Shown here: positions 28,671-40,400 of the stretch, piece by piece
How the letters are laid out: each line of letters starts with the position of its first letter
Position numbering within the stretch: the stretch's first letter is position 1
Assembly (NCBI RefSeq): GCF_036373705.1
Contig: NC_089856.1
Location: forward strand, 29,670,298-29,734,297
DNA length: 64,000 nucleotides
Source of the DNA: Amia ocellicauda
Taxonomy: Eukaryota > Chordata > Actinopteri > Amiiformes > Amiidae
Reading direction: 5' to 3'
The notes under the pieces: generated by a model
Told to the model about the DNA's origin: nothing
Databases searched by the model: none
Seen by the model: only the letters and a program-made list of their open reading frames with translations
Made by a program: the position numbers and the translations under genes

Positions 28671-31438
28671 CTGAAGACAGATGCACAACACAGGGAGACG
28701 CACACAAACACAGCAATGATACAGGGACAGACCAACAAGGTGATGAGATGTGGGGAGAGGAAAAAGGGGGGGAACAAAAGAAAAAAAAAAAAAAAAAAAA
28801 GGCTAGGTCAATGAATAAATAATGATAAAACTTAAAACAATACAAAATAACAGCAACAATGAAATTTACAAATGAAAAATGAAAAATCAAAGCAATGCAG
28901 AAAGTGACATAAGATTGGGGCTTGAATGCTGAGTAGCAGGAGTGTCAGGGAGGTGCACAGCATGGATGAATGTGCTGCACATTCACAAACCGCATCAGTG
29001 TTTCTGTGGTGCGCTTTGTGGTAGAGGCTGCTATTTTAGAAGGACACTGTTTGACAGACGCTTCTGCCATCCATAGGAGTGAGACACACCAAACATTTTT
29101 ATCTCTTTGTATGTTTTTTTTTTTATTATTTTGTTTATTGTTTTTCTTGCGAAAGAGCAGAGCTCAAGGAAGAGAGTCTGTTAGGTAAACCTTACACAGG
29201 ATAAGAGGCACATAGTAAAGAAACAGAGGCCCAGACAGACAGACCGGCACACACACAGACAGACACACAAGCAGGCATAGACAGGAAGGCAGATCCAGAT
29301 CAAAGGCCTTCAGAGACACTCGGATGGCTAGCTGCTGTTAACCAGAGCATGCGAGCCTCAGCTCCTTTCTCTGACACACACTGCAACAATTCCTGCACTC
29401 TCTTATGGCACACTGCACAAGCACGGACAACACTCGTGCTGTCGGCAAACCACAAACTCCTCTGACACTGTACAGCACAACAGACACACTAATACAAAAC
29501 TCTCAGCACTCAACAGCTGAGCCACACACACACACCTATAACACAGAACATCACACTACAGTGCCAGCCACAGAGCACTCTTCTCGCTGCCAAAGGGGCA
29601 GTGTCAGTCACACTGACGGACACACACAGACAGAAACAGTCCCACTCCTGTCAAACTCATTCCCTGATTTCTTTGTTCCTTACATACAAAGCACAGTGCA
29701 ACTATCAATTTACTGTACAGTTATGCTATACCCGGGGCACTTTTCTGTGGGGGGCAGTGACTGACGAGGTTGGCGTGGTCTCTTCTCTGGCTTTGCACGT
29801 GGCACAATGACACATCAGCGGCACGGATGGAGAGGAGAGCGAACATATTCAGAGGAGCCGGGGGGTGAGGCTTTCAAAATGGCACACGGACTTCTACCTT
29901 TCCTGGGCTGCCTGTATGAACTCCCAGTGACATGCATGTATGGAAATCATAGCTTAGACATACCAGAGGAAGATTCTTCAAATGTAAAGAGAAAAATCCC
30001 AAAAGTCTTTGTGGAGTGAAACAATTAATAATCCAGAGTGGTGTATGCTCCCCAAAATATTGAATAAACAAGCAGCACACATGCACAAACACTGGTCTGT
30101 GCAGAGCAGGTGTGGCAGGCCCCTGCAAGCAGTTCCACACATTAAGGCACAGGGGGCAGCAGGGAGACAGTGGGGTCATAGGGATAACACTGTGTACAAT
30201 TGGCTTGCAGTCATTTAGACCTAGGGAATGTTTTTCTTGTACTTCCAGACCCTTAAGGAAGCTGATAACATTAATATTAATAAACATCCTTCATGATTAA
30301 AAGGATCTACCCACCCAAATATAGTGCAATTGTCTAGTTTTCTATACTGTTTGCATTCATGGCATAAATATTCAATGTCTGCATGAGCCCACACGATTAG
30401 ATACTGCTTTGTTGCATACATAGTTTCCTTCAAGGCTGCTCATTTTATAATGGCAGACCTCTAATACCATAGTCCACACGAACCACCCTGTGGCTCGCAT
30501 AAGACATCAGTCATCAGGCATCCTGGATGACAGAGTATCCATCTAGTCATTGCTTCCCAAAAGGTTTCCTCCATGGAGAACCAATGGATCTTTGCTGGTT
30601 TAAAAGTCAATAGACACAGGCAGGACAAATATCTCCTTTCCTGCATATCAATTTTATGAAAACAAAAACATTATATAACTTTTTGGCGGGGTGTAATGGT
30701 ATGTCATCAATCCGATGGTCCAGATTGGCCGAGGCAGCGGCAGATGCTCTATTTAGGTCTGTCTAAATGCAACAGATGACACAAAGGAGTCTAGGCCTTG
30801 GGAGTGCTGAGAGGAACCAGAAGACAGATTGCACAGCACTGGTCAGCCGTGGCAGGGCAGTGCTTCTGGCAGAGCACGTTTCAGTGGGGCAGGGTTTGTT
30901 TTACTAGTAAAAGGCAAGATGCAAGAGGGTGGGCTAGGCCCAACAGGAGCTGGCGGCCCCAGAGGATTGAAGATACACACAGAGGGTGGACTGGAGGGTT
31001 GCACGTTGTGATTTGGTATGGTTGTGCGTGAGGTGGGCCTTGGTTAAGTTTGTGCAGTGTGGTATGTGTGTAGTCCATGTAAGTGTTTTTGTATGTATGA
31101 AAATGTCCACAGGAAAATTGGTCTCTGTCCACTAGTCAAAATCCTTTGTGCTTCTGCTAAGCCATGTTTATGTGAGCAGGATGACTGCGGTTCAGAGAGA
31201 AAGGCAGGAGGCTGCTACTCATTAAGGCTGAGAATCTCAGTCTTTGTGCTTTTAAATTTGATTTCCTTCACTCCATGTCGTGAGCAAGAGAAGGTCAAGA
31301 CAGTCTATATTTTACATCAGCCCAGCAGTGAGTGAATGCAGTAAGTCACTCTAAATGCAGTTAGGCCATGCTGTCCTAACTTAAAGTGTCCATGACCTGC
31401 ACGGACCTCAAACCACACCACACGAATGATGAACCCAC

Positions 31439-31484
<46 letters not shown>

Positions 31485-34400
31485 GGGGGGGTTATTTCCA
31501 GTGAGCTTAACTTACTACAAGTCTCCTTCTAGAACAAATAAATAGGTTGTGGCAATCACTTTACCTCACACTATTGCTGGAAAGCCTGGCAGAAAACATT
31601 TGCCTACACAGCTTTTTTTTTTTTTTTTGAAGACTTCTTTGCAAAAGACTTCAGCCTACTTTTACTTACTGCACAGAGAGGACTGCACACTCCACTGGGG
31701 TAGGCAGTGGCAACGCTGTCAGAGCTCTGGGGAAGACTGCTTGTAGACTGAGTGTAGTCTGTGTGTGTGTGGATTATATCAGTGTGTAGAGACTGTGTGT
31801 GTATATGCAGTGTATACATCGTGTGCGCGTCTCGGCTCAGAAGCGTGGGACCAGGTGGCAGTAGAGGGCACACAGCAGTGACATGATGGAGAGGTAGAAA
31901 AGGGCGAAGCAGGCTATCTGGCCACGGGGGGATGCCATTGGGGACGGCCCGAGAGACAGCAGAGCCTCCAGTGTCCGATACACACACCCCTCCTCACCCC
32001 TCAACACAGCGCTCACTGAGCACAGCTGATCCTAGCCCAGAGAGGCAGAGGGGGAGAGAGTAGCGGGAATTGGGAAAAGAAGGAAGAGGGAGGGAGAGGC
32101 AAGGGGTGAGGGTGTTGAGAAAGAGCATGGAATTGATGGTTTGTGTATGTGTAAAGCAAAAAAGAGTGAAGGAGAAGGAAGAAAAATGACAGGAGGAGGA
32201 GGAGGAAGCAGGGTTAGAAGGCAGGAAAGGAGAGAGAAACAGAGAGACTGTTAGTAGCAAATAACACAGTAGGCTCTGGTTAAGTTACTACAGGTGATTC
32301 ATTCCCACAGTAAAGGTATGCTGACCTAACACACATGCCATATGGGCGAGTACACTTGTATTGCACTCAGTGCCATTTTGTACCGAGCCACACCTCCAAA
32401 AGCTTTCCAGATCCTATAGAAATCGCATGCACATGCACACACATGCAGATTATACCCATGGGCCAGGCTCGTGCTGCTGTTAAAGTCCACTCCTCAGTGA
32501 CTCCTGCCTGTCTTTTTCTATGTATGCCATTCCGTGGGTCAGGCGGCGTCCATCAGTCTTACCTGTGGCACTCCGATCCGGCGACACGCTTCCAGGAAGT
32601 TCTCTACGTTCCGTCGGCACTTTGCCATTGTCAGTTTGGGCTGTTGAGAGGGACAGTCAGTCCGAAAACAAACAGTGAGACAGTCAGAGAAAGAGCAGAA
32701 CATAGCATAGGCAGAGGCATGAAGAGAAAGAGAAAAAACAGACGGATGCAGACTGCACACTGAATAACAGACAGACGGCTAACAAAATGCTAAAACAGGC
32801 CGACAGAGACACCAATGTACAAAGATAGAGAAAAGCAGACAACACAGAGAAAAAAAAACACACAAGGAGTGAGAGATGATCTGACACACGAGACGAAGTC
32901 TTATGCCTCGGTTCCACTGGCTTAAGCTTCCATGCCATGCCGGACATGTCCGTGCTCGGATTGTGGGTTTGGTAGAGCGATAGAGCCTGATGAGGAAAGG
33001 ACTTTTGTGTTAATTTTATTATTTCTGCTTTAAATCTCTGTGGGGCTGTTATACAACAGACCTGCAAAACATCCACAGGACAACAGCCTGAAACACCATC
33101 CAACTGTTGATAAAGTATTAATAAATGCGGCTGCTACCGATCCGATTATTATCCTTCAGTTTATTTTTAACTAGTCACGGCACTGCACGGGGGTCCTGTG
33201 AAAACCGTGTTCGTCAAGTTTTTAATACACCCGGATATTAACTGTAAGCAGTTATTGTTTCTGTACGTGGTTTTCACTCCATGTTGCTAATAATTTCTCC
33301 ATGCTGTAATTTCTTCGTGATCACACACGGCATAATGTAGCTGATCTCTTCCCGGTCTGTCTGCAAGTCAAGCACACATCTCCGCTTCTGAAAGATAAGT
33401 ATTTCCTTGGTGGGCGTGATGGACGCTTACGGCCACGTCTGGCAGCAGATAGTTAACCGGCCACAAAACACAGACGCGTCCAGACGCTTAAGCCAGTGGA
33501 AACGGGGCATAACAGACAGAGCATAGAAATAGTGTAAGAGGCAGACAAAGATGGAGAGACACACAGAAACTGACAGAATGACCAGCGGGACCTACCACAG
33601 CGGGCGAGGGCACATGAATGCTGGGCACTGAGCGCGGCCGCACGTGATTGGCTAGGTGGCACAGCACCACACCGTCCGTCAGCGCTGCCCCCAGGTCACT
33701 CGGCAAGGACACCTTTAGCCGTGACTCGATACTCTGTGGAACACAGTGGAACATTTAAGATGTATGTTCCTCACCTCAACACCGCTCTATTGTAGTGGTT
33801 TCAGTAAATCTCAGAATCCACCGATGAAGAAGTAACAAGTTTATTATACAAAACATAAATACAGGTTAACCCAGAGCTCTCCACATGAAGTGAGGAAAAG
33901 AACTTGCGATGGGAGTTGGAAGAAGCCTTTTTGTATCTTGTGATGAACAATAGGTTACAATTGTTTCTATTAGAAGTGATCTCATTAAAATCCAGTTGTA
34001 CAGGTTTTCAGTTTGCTACATGCATAATAATACAGTCGTTGATTAAGTCTCCAAGAGATTGAAAATAAAAAAAGACTGGTTGGTTGGTTGGTTGGTTAAA
34101 AGTGCCCTCTCAGGCAGCAGTTGGCCAAGTATTCAGAAGATAATGGCATAATACATTTCAAGAAACAATTAACCTTAAGACAGAGAAAGGGTAACATGGT
34201 TTTTGTAGATTTCTGTAGCATTTGGCGTTTGGTATGAAACTACAGATGAAAATGCTTTAACAAACTTAATTAAAGTAGCCCCCAAAAAAGGAGCAAATAC
34301 AAACAAATGATTGATTCATAGGCAAAACTGAAACAATTAATAAGATAAAGAACAAAGTAAATAAAAGTAAATTATCCCACTACACTATAGTACATGCAGT

Positions 34401-37400
34401 GTGTGTACAGTACCCCGAGAGCCTGCGCATTCAGGGTGTGTGAATATAGTTATACTGTGTATGGAGTTTGTGTGAAGTGCTCTAGTGCAGCGAGGGAACG
34501 GTGAGAAGTGCCATCCTCACCTTACGCAGTTGCTCCACCAGCTCAGCCTCTTCCCCCTGGGCGGCACTGCTCTGAGGGATTCCTACCTCGACTGGCTCTG
34601 GGCGCGAGGACGCTGACTCTGCAGGCAGGAGCAAACATTAGGATAGTGAGTTACACACTAACACACTTAGAATGAAAGAGATGGATGCAGAAATGGAGAT
34701 GAACACTCACAGAGAGTGAAAGATTGACACTTAAAGTGTGAAGATAAGAGAAAATGTCACTGCAGCCCTAATTGGTGTCCCAATCAATTTATATTGTAAG
34801 TGTTGGTACACAGTGGCTAAGCAAAGCATGTGCAGAGACCAACACTACTACACCCACAGGAACTGGAATTACACACCCATCCACAAATTAAAACCACCAA
34901 TAAAACACATTCACTACACACAAAAAAGTGCATGCTGGGGCTCAGAGGTTGTGACCTCCTGACCTACCTCTCTTGGTTTCCTCTTTCTGGCTGAGGCGTA
35001 ACAGGAGGCTTTCGGGTCGGAGGGCGGAGACTCTGCAAGGGGGTTGAGCACCGGGGCTGGGGCAGGGAAGTGATTGGAGGACTGCAGGGAGACCAGAAGT
35101 GGTTGCAGTGGAAAGGCAAGGGAAGGAGCAGGGTGAGATTCACACAGACTTGGGTGAAATAGCTAATGCAGGGTGGGGCAGCACCACTGGGGAACAGTCT
35201 CACACAACCACACACTCCCCCTGCTGGCTTAGGGGCACAATGCAGACATTGTGGCCACTGGAGACTTACTATTTTAGCAAATGGCTAGATACAATGAACC
35301 CTTCATTCAAGCAGTATAAATGTAAATCTATTTGGTTTAATTAAAAAGAAAAAAGGCTGAGTCAATTAAAACAATTAGCCACATTCTAAAGTACTCTGTG
35401 ATACAAATCAGTGAATATCAAAGAGGAGGAACAAACCACCAGTCCAGAACTCTTACCTGAGGAGGGCAGATTGGAGCTGGGAGAGAGGGGGGACCGGTCA
35501 TCACTCTGGAGAGACAGGTTAGACAGCAGTTATTCACAGGGTAAAGGCTCCACAGCACACACACACTACCCTCTTGCACACAAGCAACACGCAGAGCGAG
35601 CTTTTATTTCCTGAAATAGCACTACATTTGTGTAGTTAGTACTGGGTGGTGTGCGCACCCGTGTAGGGGGGCTGTATTACCATGTAGGTCTATGTATGCA
35701 GTACTGTGGGTTTCTGTGTGCTGCTCCACAAATGGATGCAGTACCTGCAGTGGGCATAACGGGGCAGCCTCGGACATCTCAGCAACAAAAACATCGGGCG
35801 GAGAGAGAGATGCACAGCTATCATGGGACATCCCAGAGAGAGACTAAGATGCAGAAAGCCAAAGAGAAAAACGGATAGAGAGCAGTATTGCAGAGGGGGA
35901 AGGAAAGCGAGAGAGAGATAAAAGCATATAGATTGTGGAGGGAGGTTTTAGGAAATGAGAAAGGAAAGAAGAATGGGGAAATGGTGAAAGGTGGAGATAA
36001 AGCATTGACAGACGATAAAACAAAACAAACAAACAGGATTCAAAGAGGGGATGAGAGAAAGGAAGAGAGGGAAGAAAAGGTGTTAGTGTCAGTGGTTAGG
36101 TATTGCACAGCAGCACAGTTGCAGTAACAGCAGCAGGTTGTGGTGGTAAAGGCTTCAGTGGGAGGCTGTGACACTCATCACTCAGAGACCAGGCAGGACT
36201 GTGGAAGGCATGCACAGACACGGCTACGCCGGCCCGATCTCTCTGTCCAGGCAGTGGGTGTGTGAATGGTGTGTGTGCTCTCAGTGAGAGTACAGGCAGT
36301 GCGCGTGGTGACTGCAGAGGCATTGCGAACGTGTTGTCCGTGTGCAGACAGTGAGTGTGTTTATGTTGTCTGTTGAGCACCATCACTGTGTGTGCTGGGA
36401 ACTGTTGAGTACAGGCAGTGAATGGGTTTGAGGTGTCTACTGAGCACCATCACTGTGTGCTGTGACTGCTGAGTACAGGCAGTGAATGTATGTGCGACCA
36501 ATGGGAGCACATGCAGGGGTGGGTACAGGCAGAGTCTCAGTCACCTGTTTGTGGGTGCCCGGTCTCCTCTTAATGGTGTTGGTGTTATTGTCTATTTCAA
36601 ACACCATAAGCGGCTGATAGCCGTTCTGCACAGTCCAGGACAGAAGGAAAAACAGACAGACAGACAGGCAAAATAGTGACAGAGAGAGTGACAGAGAAAA
36701 AGAGAAAGAAGCTCTCAGAAGCAGCACACACTGCAGGCAGATTAATTAACAGCAGATCGGGCAGTGGAGCTCTTACATCATCAGCCAGGCCAGCTTGGAT
36801 TGATTAGTGCTGATTAGTACAGAGGCAGATCAAAAACAGAGATCTATTGCTAACACACTGAAGGAAAGTTATTGACCCCCCACACCCCACCAAAGCCATG
36901 CAATGAGTTTGTTCAGGGGTAACCACAAAACAACATAATCAATATCAAAAACAAACAATTGCACAGTGAAAAGAACATTCCTGTCTAGGCTCATAACCTC
37001 GGGCAGGGCTGTGTGTTGAGCAGGGTGTCGAGTCATGTGTTGGAGAGCACTGTACAAACTGAAGAAATGCTGACCACGAACTCAATAATCCTTGCAAAGT
37101 GACTTGTAAACTTGCAAATATTGGTCAATATTCCCCAGTCCTCAAACGCAGATGGGTGATAAGAGGAGGTTACAAACCTTTAGAACATGATCAAACACAC
37201 AGTTCTTTCAGTGCCACCGAGGACAAACTGCCTACTCCACCATTAATTCATTGAAGAGTAATGTAAAAATCAGGCCCATACAGTCTCCCTGACACAGCAA
37301 CACACACAGAGTCAGGATAGTGGGGTAAAACGTCAGCACGAGGCAGTGTCCTGCACTATACATCAGACTGATTATGCAAAATAATAAGAAGAGAGGGAAA

Positions 37401-40400
37401 GGGAGGTAAGGGGAGAGAGACCGAGGTAAAAAAAATAAATCACATGTAAAGAATGGGACAGGGTGAGGGCAGAGACCAGGAAGGGAGGGGGGCATGCACA
37501 GTGCATGCAGCCAGATAGTCCAACACTCCAGACAGGCAGAGAGACAGACTGAGCAACTACAGAACTGCCACTACAATCCAACACTCCTGCCTCCATTAGT
37601 GACAGCCAGGCAGATGGACAAAACAGCAATGGATTCCTTGCACTTGTACTACACTGAAACGTAATACACACAGCACTAGAATACATTTTACAATATGGCA
37701 TTGAGCTGATATCTACTGACATGTACTCTATTGTACTGCACTCTATTGGGTCATCTGAAGTAGCCCCCAAACATCACACTCCACATGTTTCTGTCTGTCA
37801 CTGACACTCCCTTCAGTATCTTTCAGAATAACACCTTTTGTATATATGTTTCACTTCTCCATTTTATTTCACCTCTTACAGGAGAGCTCTGACCTATGGT
37901 ATGGTGCTACACACAGGACTGAAAAAAAAGTATAGATGTACACTAATAATACTATTAATTGTTTTGTCATATTCCCTGTATCTACTGACACCAGATTCTA
38001 CCAGGCAGATTAATCAAATCAATCGTTTTCTTGCACACTTACTATGAGTGTGTTACTACAGACAGACAGACTATAGGCTGTGAGGGATGCTGACTGAAAT
38101 TGATTGGTTATTGATTGGCTGGGGTGGGGTGGGGTGGGGGGTGTCACTCCGTGCAGACTGGCTCTTACCATGAAGAGGGCGGAGTCATCCGTGTGAGTGG
38201 AGCGTCTGGAAGGGAACGGGCTCTGGGGGGGAGCGGGAGACGGAGTGAAGTCAGACAGACAGAGAAGGAGTGAGAGATGGACAGGTGGACAAACAGGGGA
38301 GGTGGAACAGGTAGGCAGGCAGGTTTGCAGGCAGGAGAGGCTGGAGTGCCTCATATAGTGCCATATTCATAAAGCATCTATCAGTTCTGTAACATGGGAA
38401 TGTTCTAAGGATTGTGGAGCTATACACGGCAGAACAAACTGTACTGGAGCACAAGGCTTTGAATGTGATACTGGTAATTCAGATTAGTTCCTCATCAGAA
38501 AACAACACAAAAGAGTTACAAAGTATCACATCAGTCTTCCAAAATGTTCATTTCAAAGTCCCTGCGTCCATTTTGACCTAATCTGTCTTAAATGTTGTTT
38601 CATTTGATGTTTGGTTTCTATTTCACGAAAAACTTGTCAAAGACAGCGTGCTGTATGAATATGGCCAACAGATCAACAAAACACCTGTACCCCAGATGTA
38701 ATCCTTCAAACAGGAGTCAATAAAAAAAACAATAACCTCCTCACTGGCCAGGCAGCGAGGACCGGTCTAAACAGTACACTACACTCTGTAATGCTGAAAC
38801 AGGGAATGAGGTATCTGATGCTTCAGAAAAAAAAAAACTATTACTGTATGACCAGGTGTCAGCCTGAGCAAATAAATGCTCTGCATGCTTTGAGAATGGT
38901 TATTAAGGTTTATAACATCGAGCTACTAACTTCATACCCAAAACAGACACCAGGGAGAGAGAGAAGGGGGGAGATTGAGACAGGATTGAGCAGAAGAACT
39001 GTCCTTGGGGATCCTTCAGGAAATAATTCAGTGAGATTTTGGGGATAAACAAACTACTGGGCAACTGCTTCAGCCATCACTAATCTGTTGGGAGGTCAAA
39101 AGAAACCAGGGTTTTCTAGTTGACTGTGCAAGTCACTTTGACCTCAAGAAAGACTCAAAACAACCACTGAACATTCATTGCATCCAGGATCAAGCTCAAG
39201 TGTCTACTGTACTCCCATTCCTCTCTTCTTCTTGCACATATTTTTCAACAAGTGTTCTCCTATGTACATTGAAAAAAATATGATTAAAAAGAGAAAAAAA
39301 GAGAGAAACATACATACAATTAGAGTACACAGAGCACAGAATAACTCACCTCACTGTCGGTGGGGCTGTGCTTCGTGGGGCTTGTTGCTTTGTGCTGAAT
39401 AAAGAAAAGAATGACAGTTAAACTCATACATGTATTATGCACAGTACCATAACAAATTAATTTGTGCCCCAGTGTGTGTTTTTAGGTATGCTGGTATCCT
39501 CTTCCTTAAGTTTCAACTATCTGGACATTTTCTTATCGAGTGGTTCTCAATCCTGGAGTAATACTGACCCTGCTGGTTTTTGTTCCAACTGAGCTATCAA
39601 TTGCTTAATTGAACCCTTAATTGAAGTAATTTAATTACATTTGAATCTTTAAATTGTCTAACTGATAAAAAGTTGGTTCTTTAATAAGAATTTCCTTATA
39701 CAATTACAGTGAGGGAAAAAAGTATTTGATGCCCTGCTGATTTTGTACGTTTGCCCACTGACAAAGTAAACTTTTTCAACATACACTGCTTTTATTCACT
39801 GTACTTTTTTATTTCAATAAACTTTACTATTTATATTTAGCCTGCATACCTGACAGCTCAGGACAGTCCACGTTTCTCCACTTTCTCTGCATGAGCTCAT
39901 ACCTCACACTGCATTTTGACAGCTCTCTCCAGGTGAACACTTTTACTTCACGAAAATATAGCATTGCAATAAATGCTCCTCCGCTGATAATGTCCATGAA
40001 TCATTATTTTTCATGCAATGTGCCTGCGCTATTGCACTCTGTACTATGTGCAGTAGCAATCACGTATTGATCAGTAGAGTAAATGCACTCGGTGCCACTC
40101 GCAAAGTTTTCACACCACTGGCACAAACCCATGAATGATCTGTCATTCCCGGTATCACTGATAGCCCTGAATCAGTCATGTTCACATAGACGGCATTTCC
40201 AAAACAAGCTTTCTTCAGTCTTCGTTTCAAATTCATGTTTATTTGTGGGGTAATCACTGTATCCACTCAATCTGAGTACAGCTGTAAGAAAACACCTGTA
40301 ATGCTGTACAACGCCTGTGTTTTTCAAGCACATGACGGACTGTAGACAGGTAGAAATCACCACTTGAGCGCCAGACTGACTGTATTGTAAAGGGAAGGCA

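Noticed and set aside
31604-31987. 127-codon minus-strand open frame beginning MCVSDTGG
   Set aside because: It overlaps lrch3 last exon A in a shifted frame. The frame that joins the CH exon and gives the membrane segment is the supported one.
33790-34100. Possible solo LTR sharing AATCTCA...AATCCAC and TTTATT words with 14.45 kb
   Set aside because: Similarity is limited to scattered short words; no TG...CA ends with target duplication could be shown.
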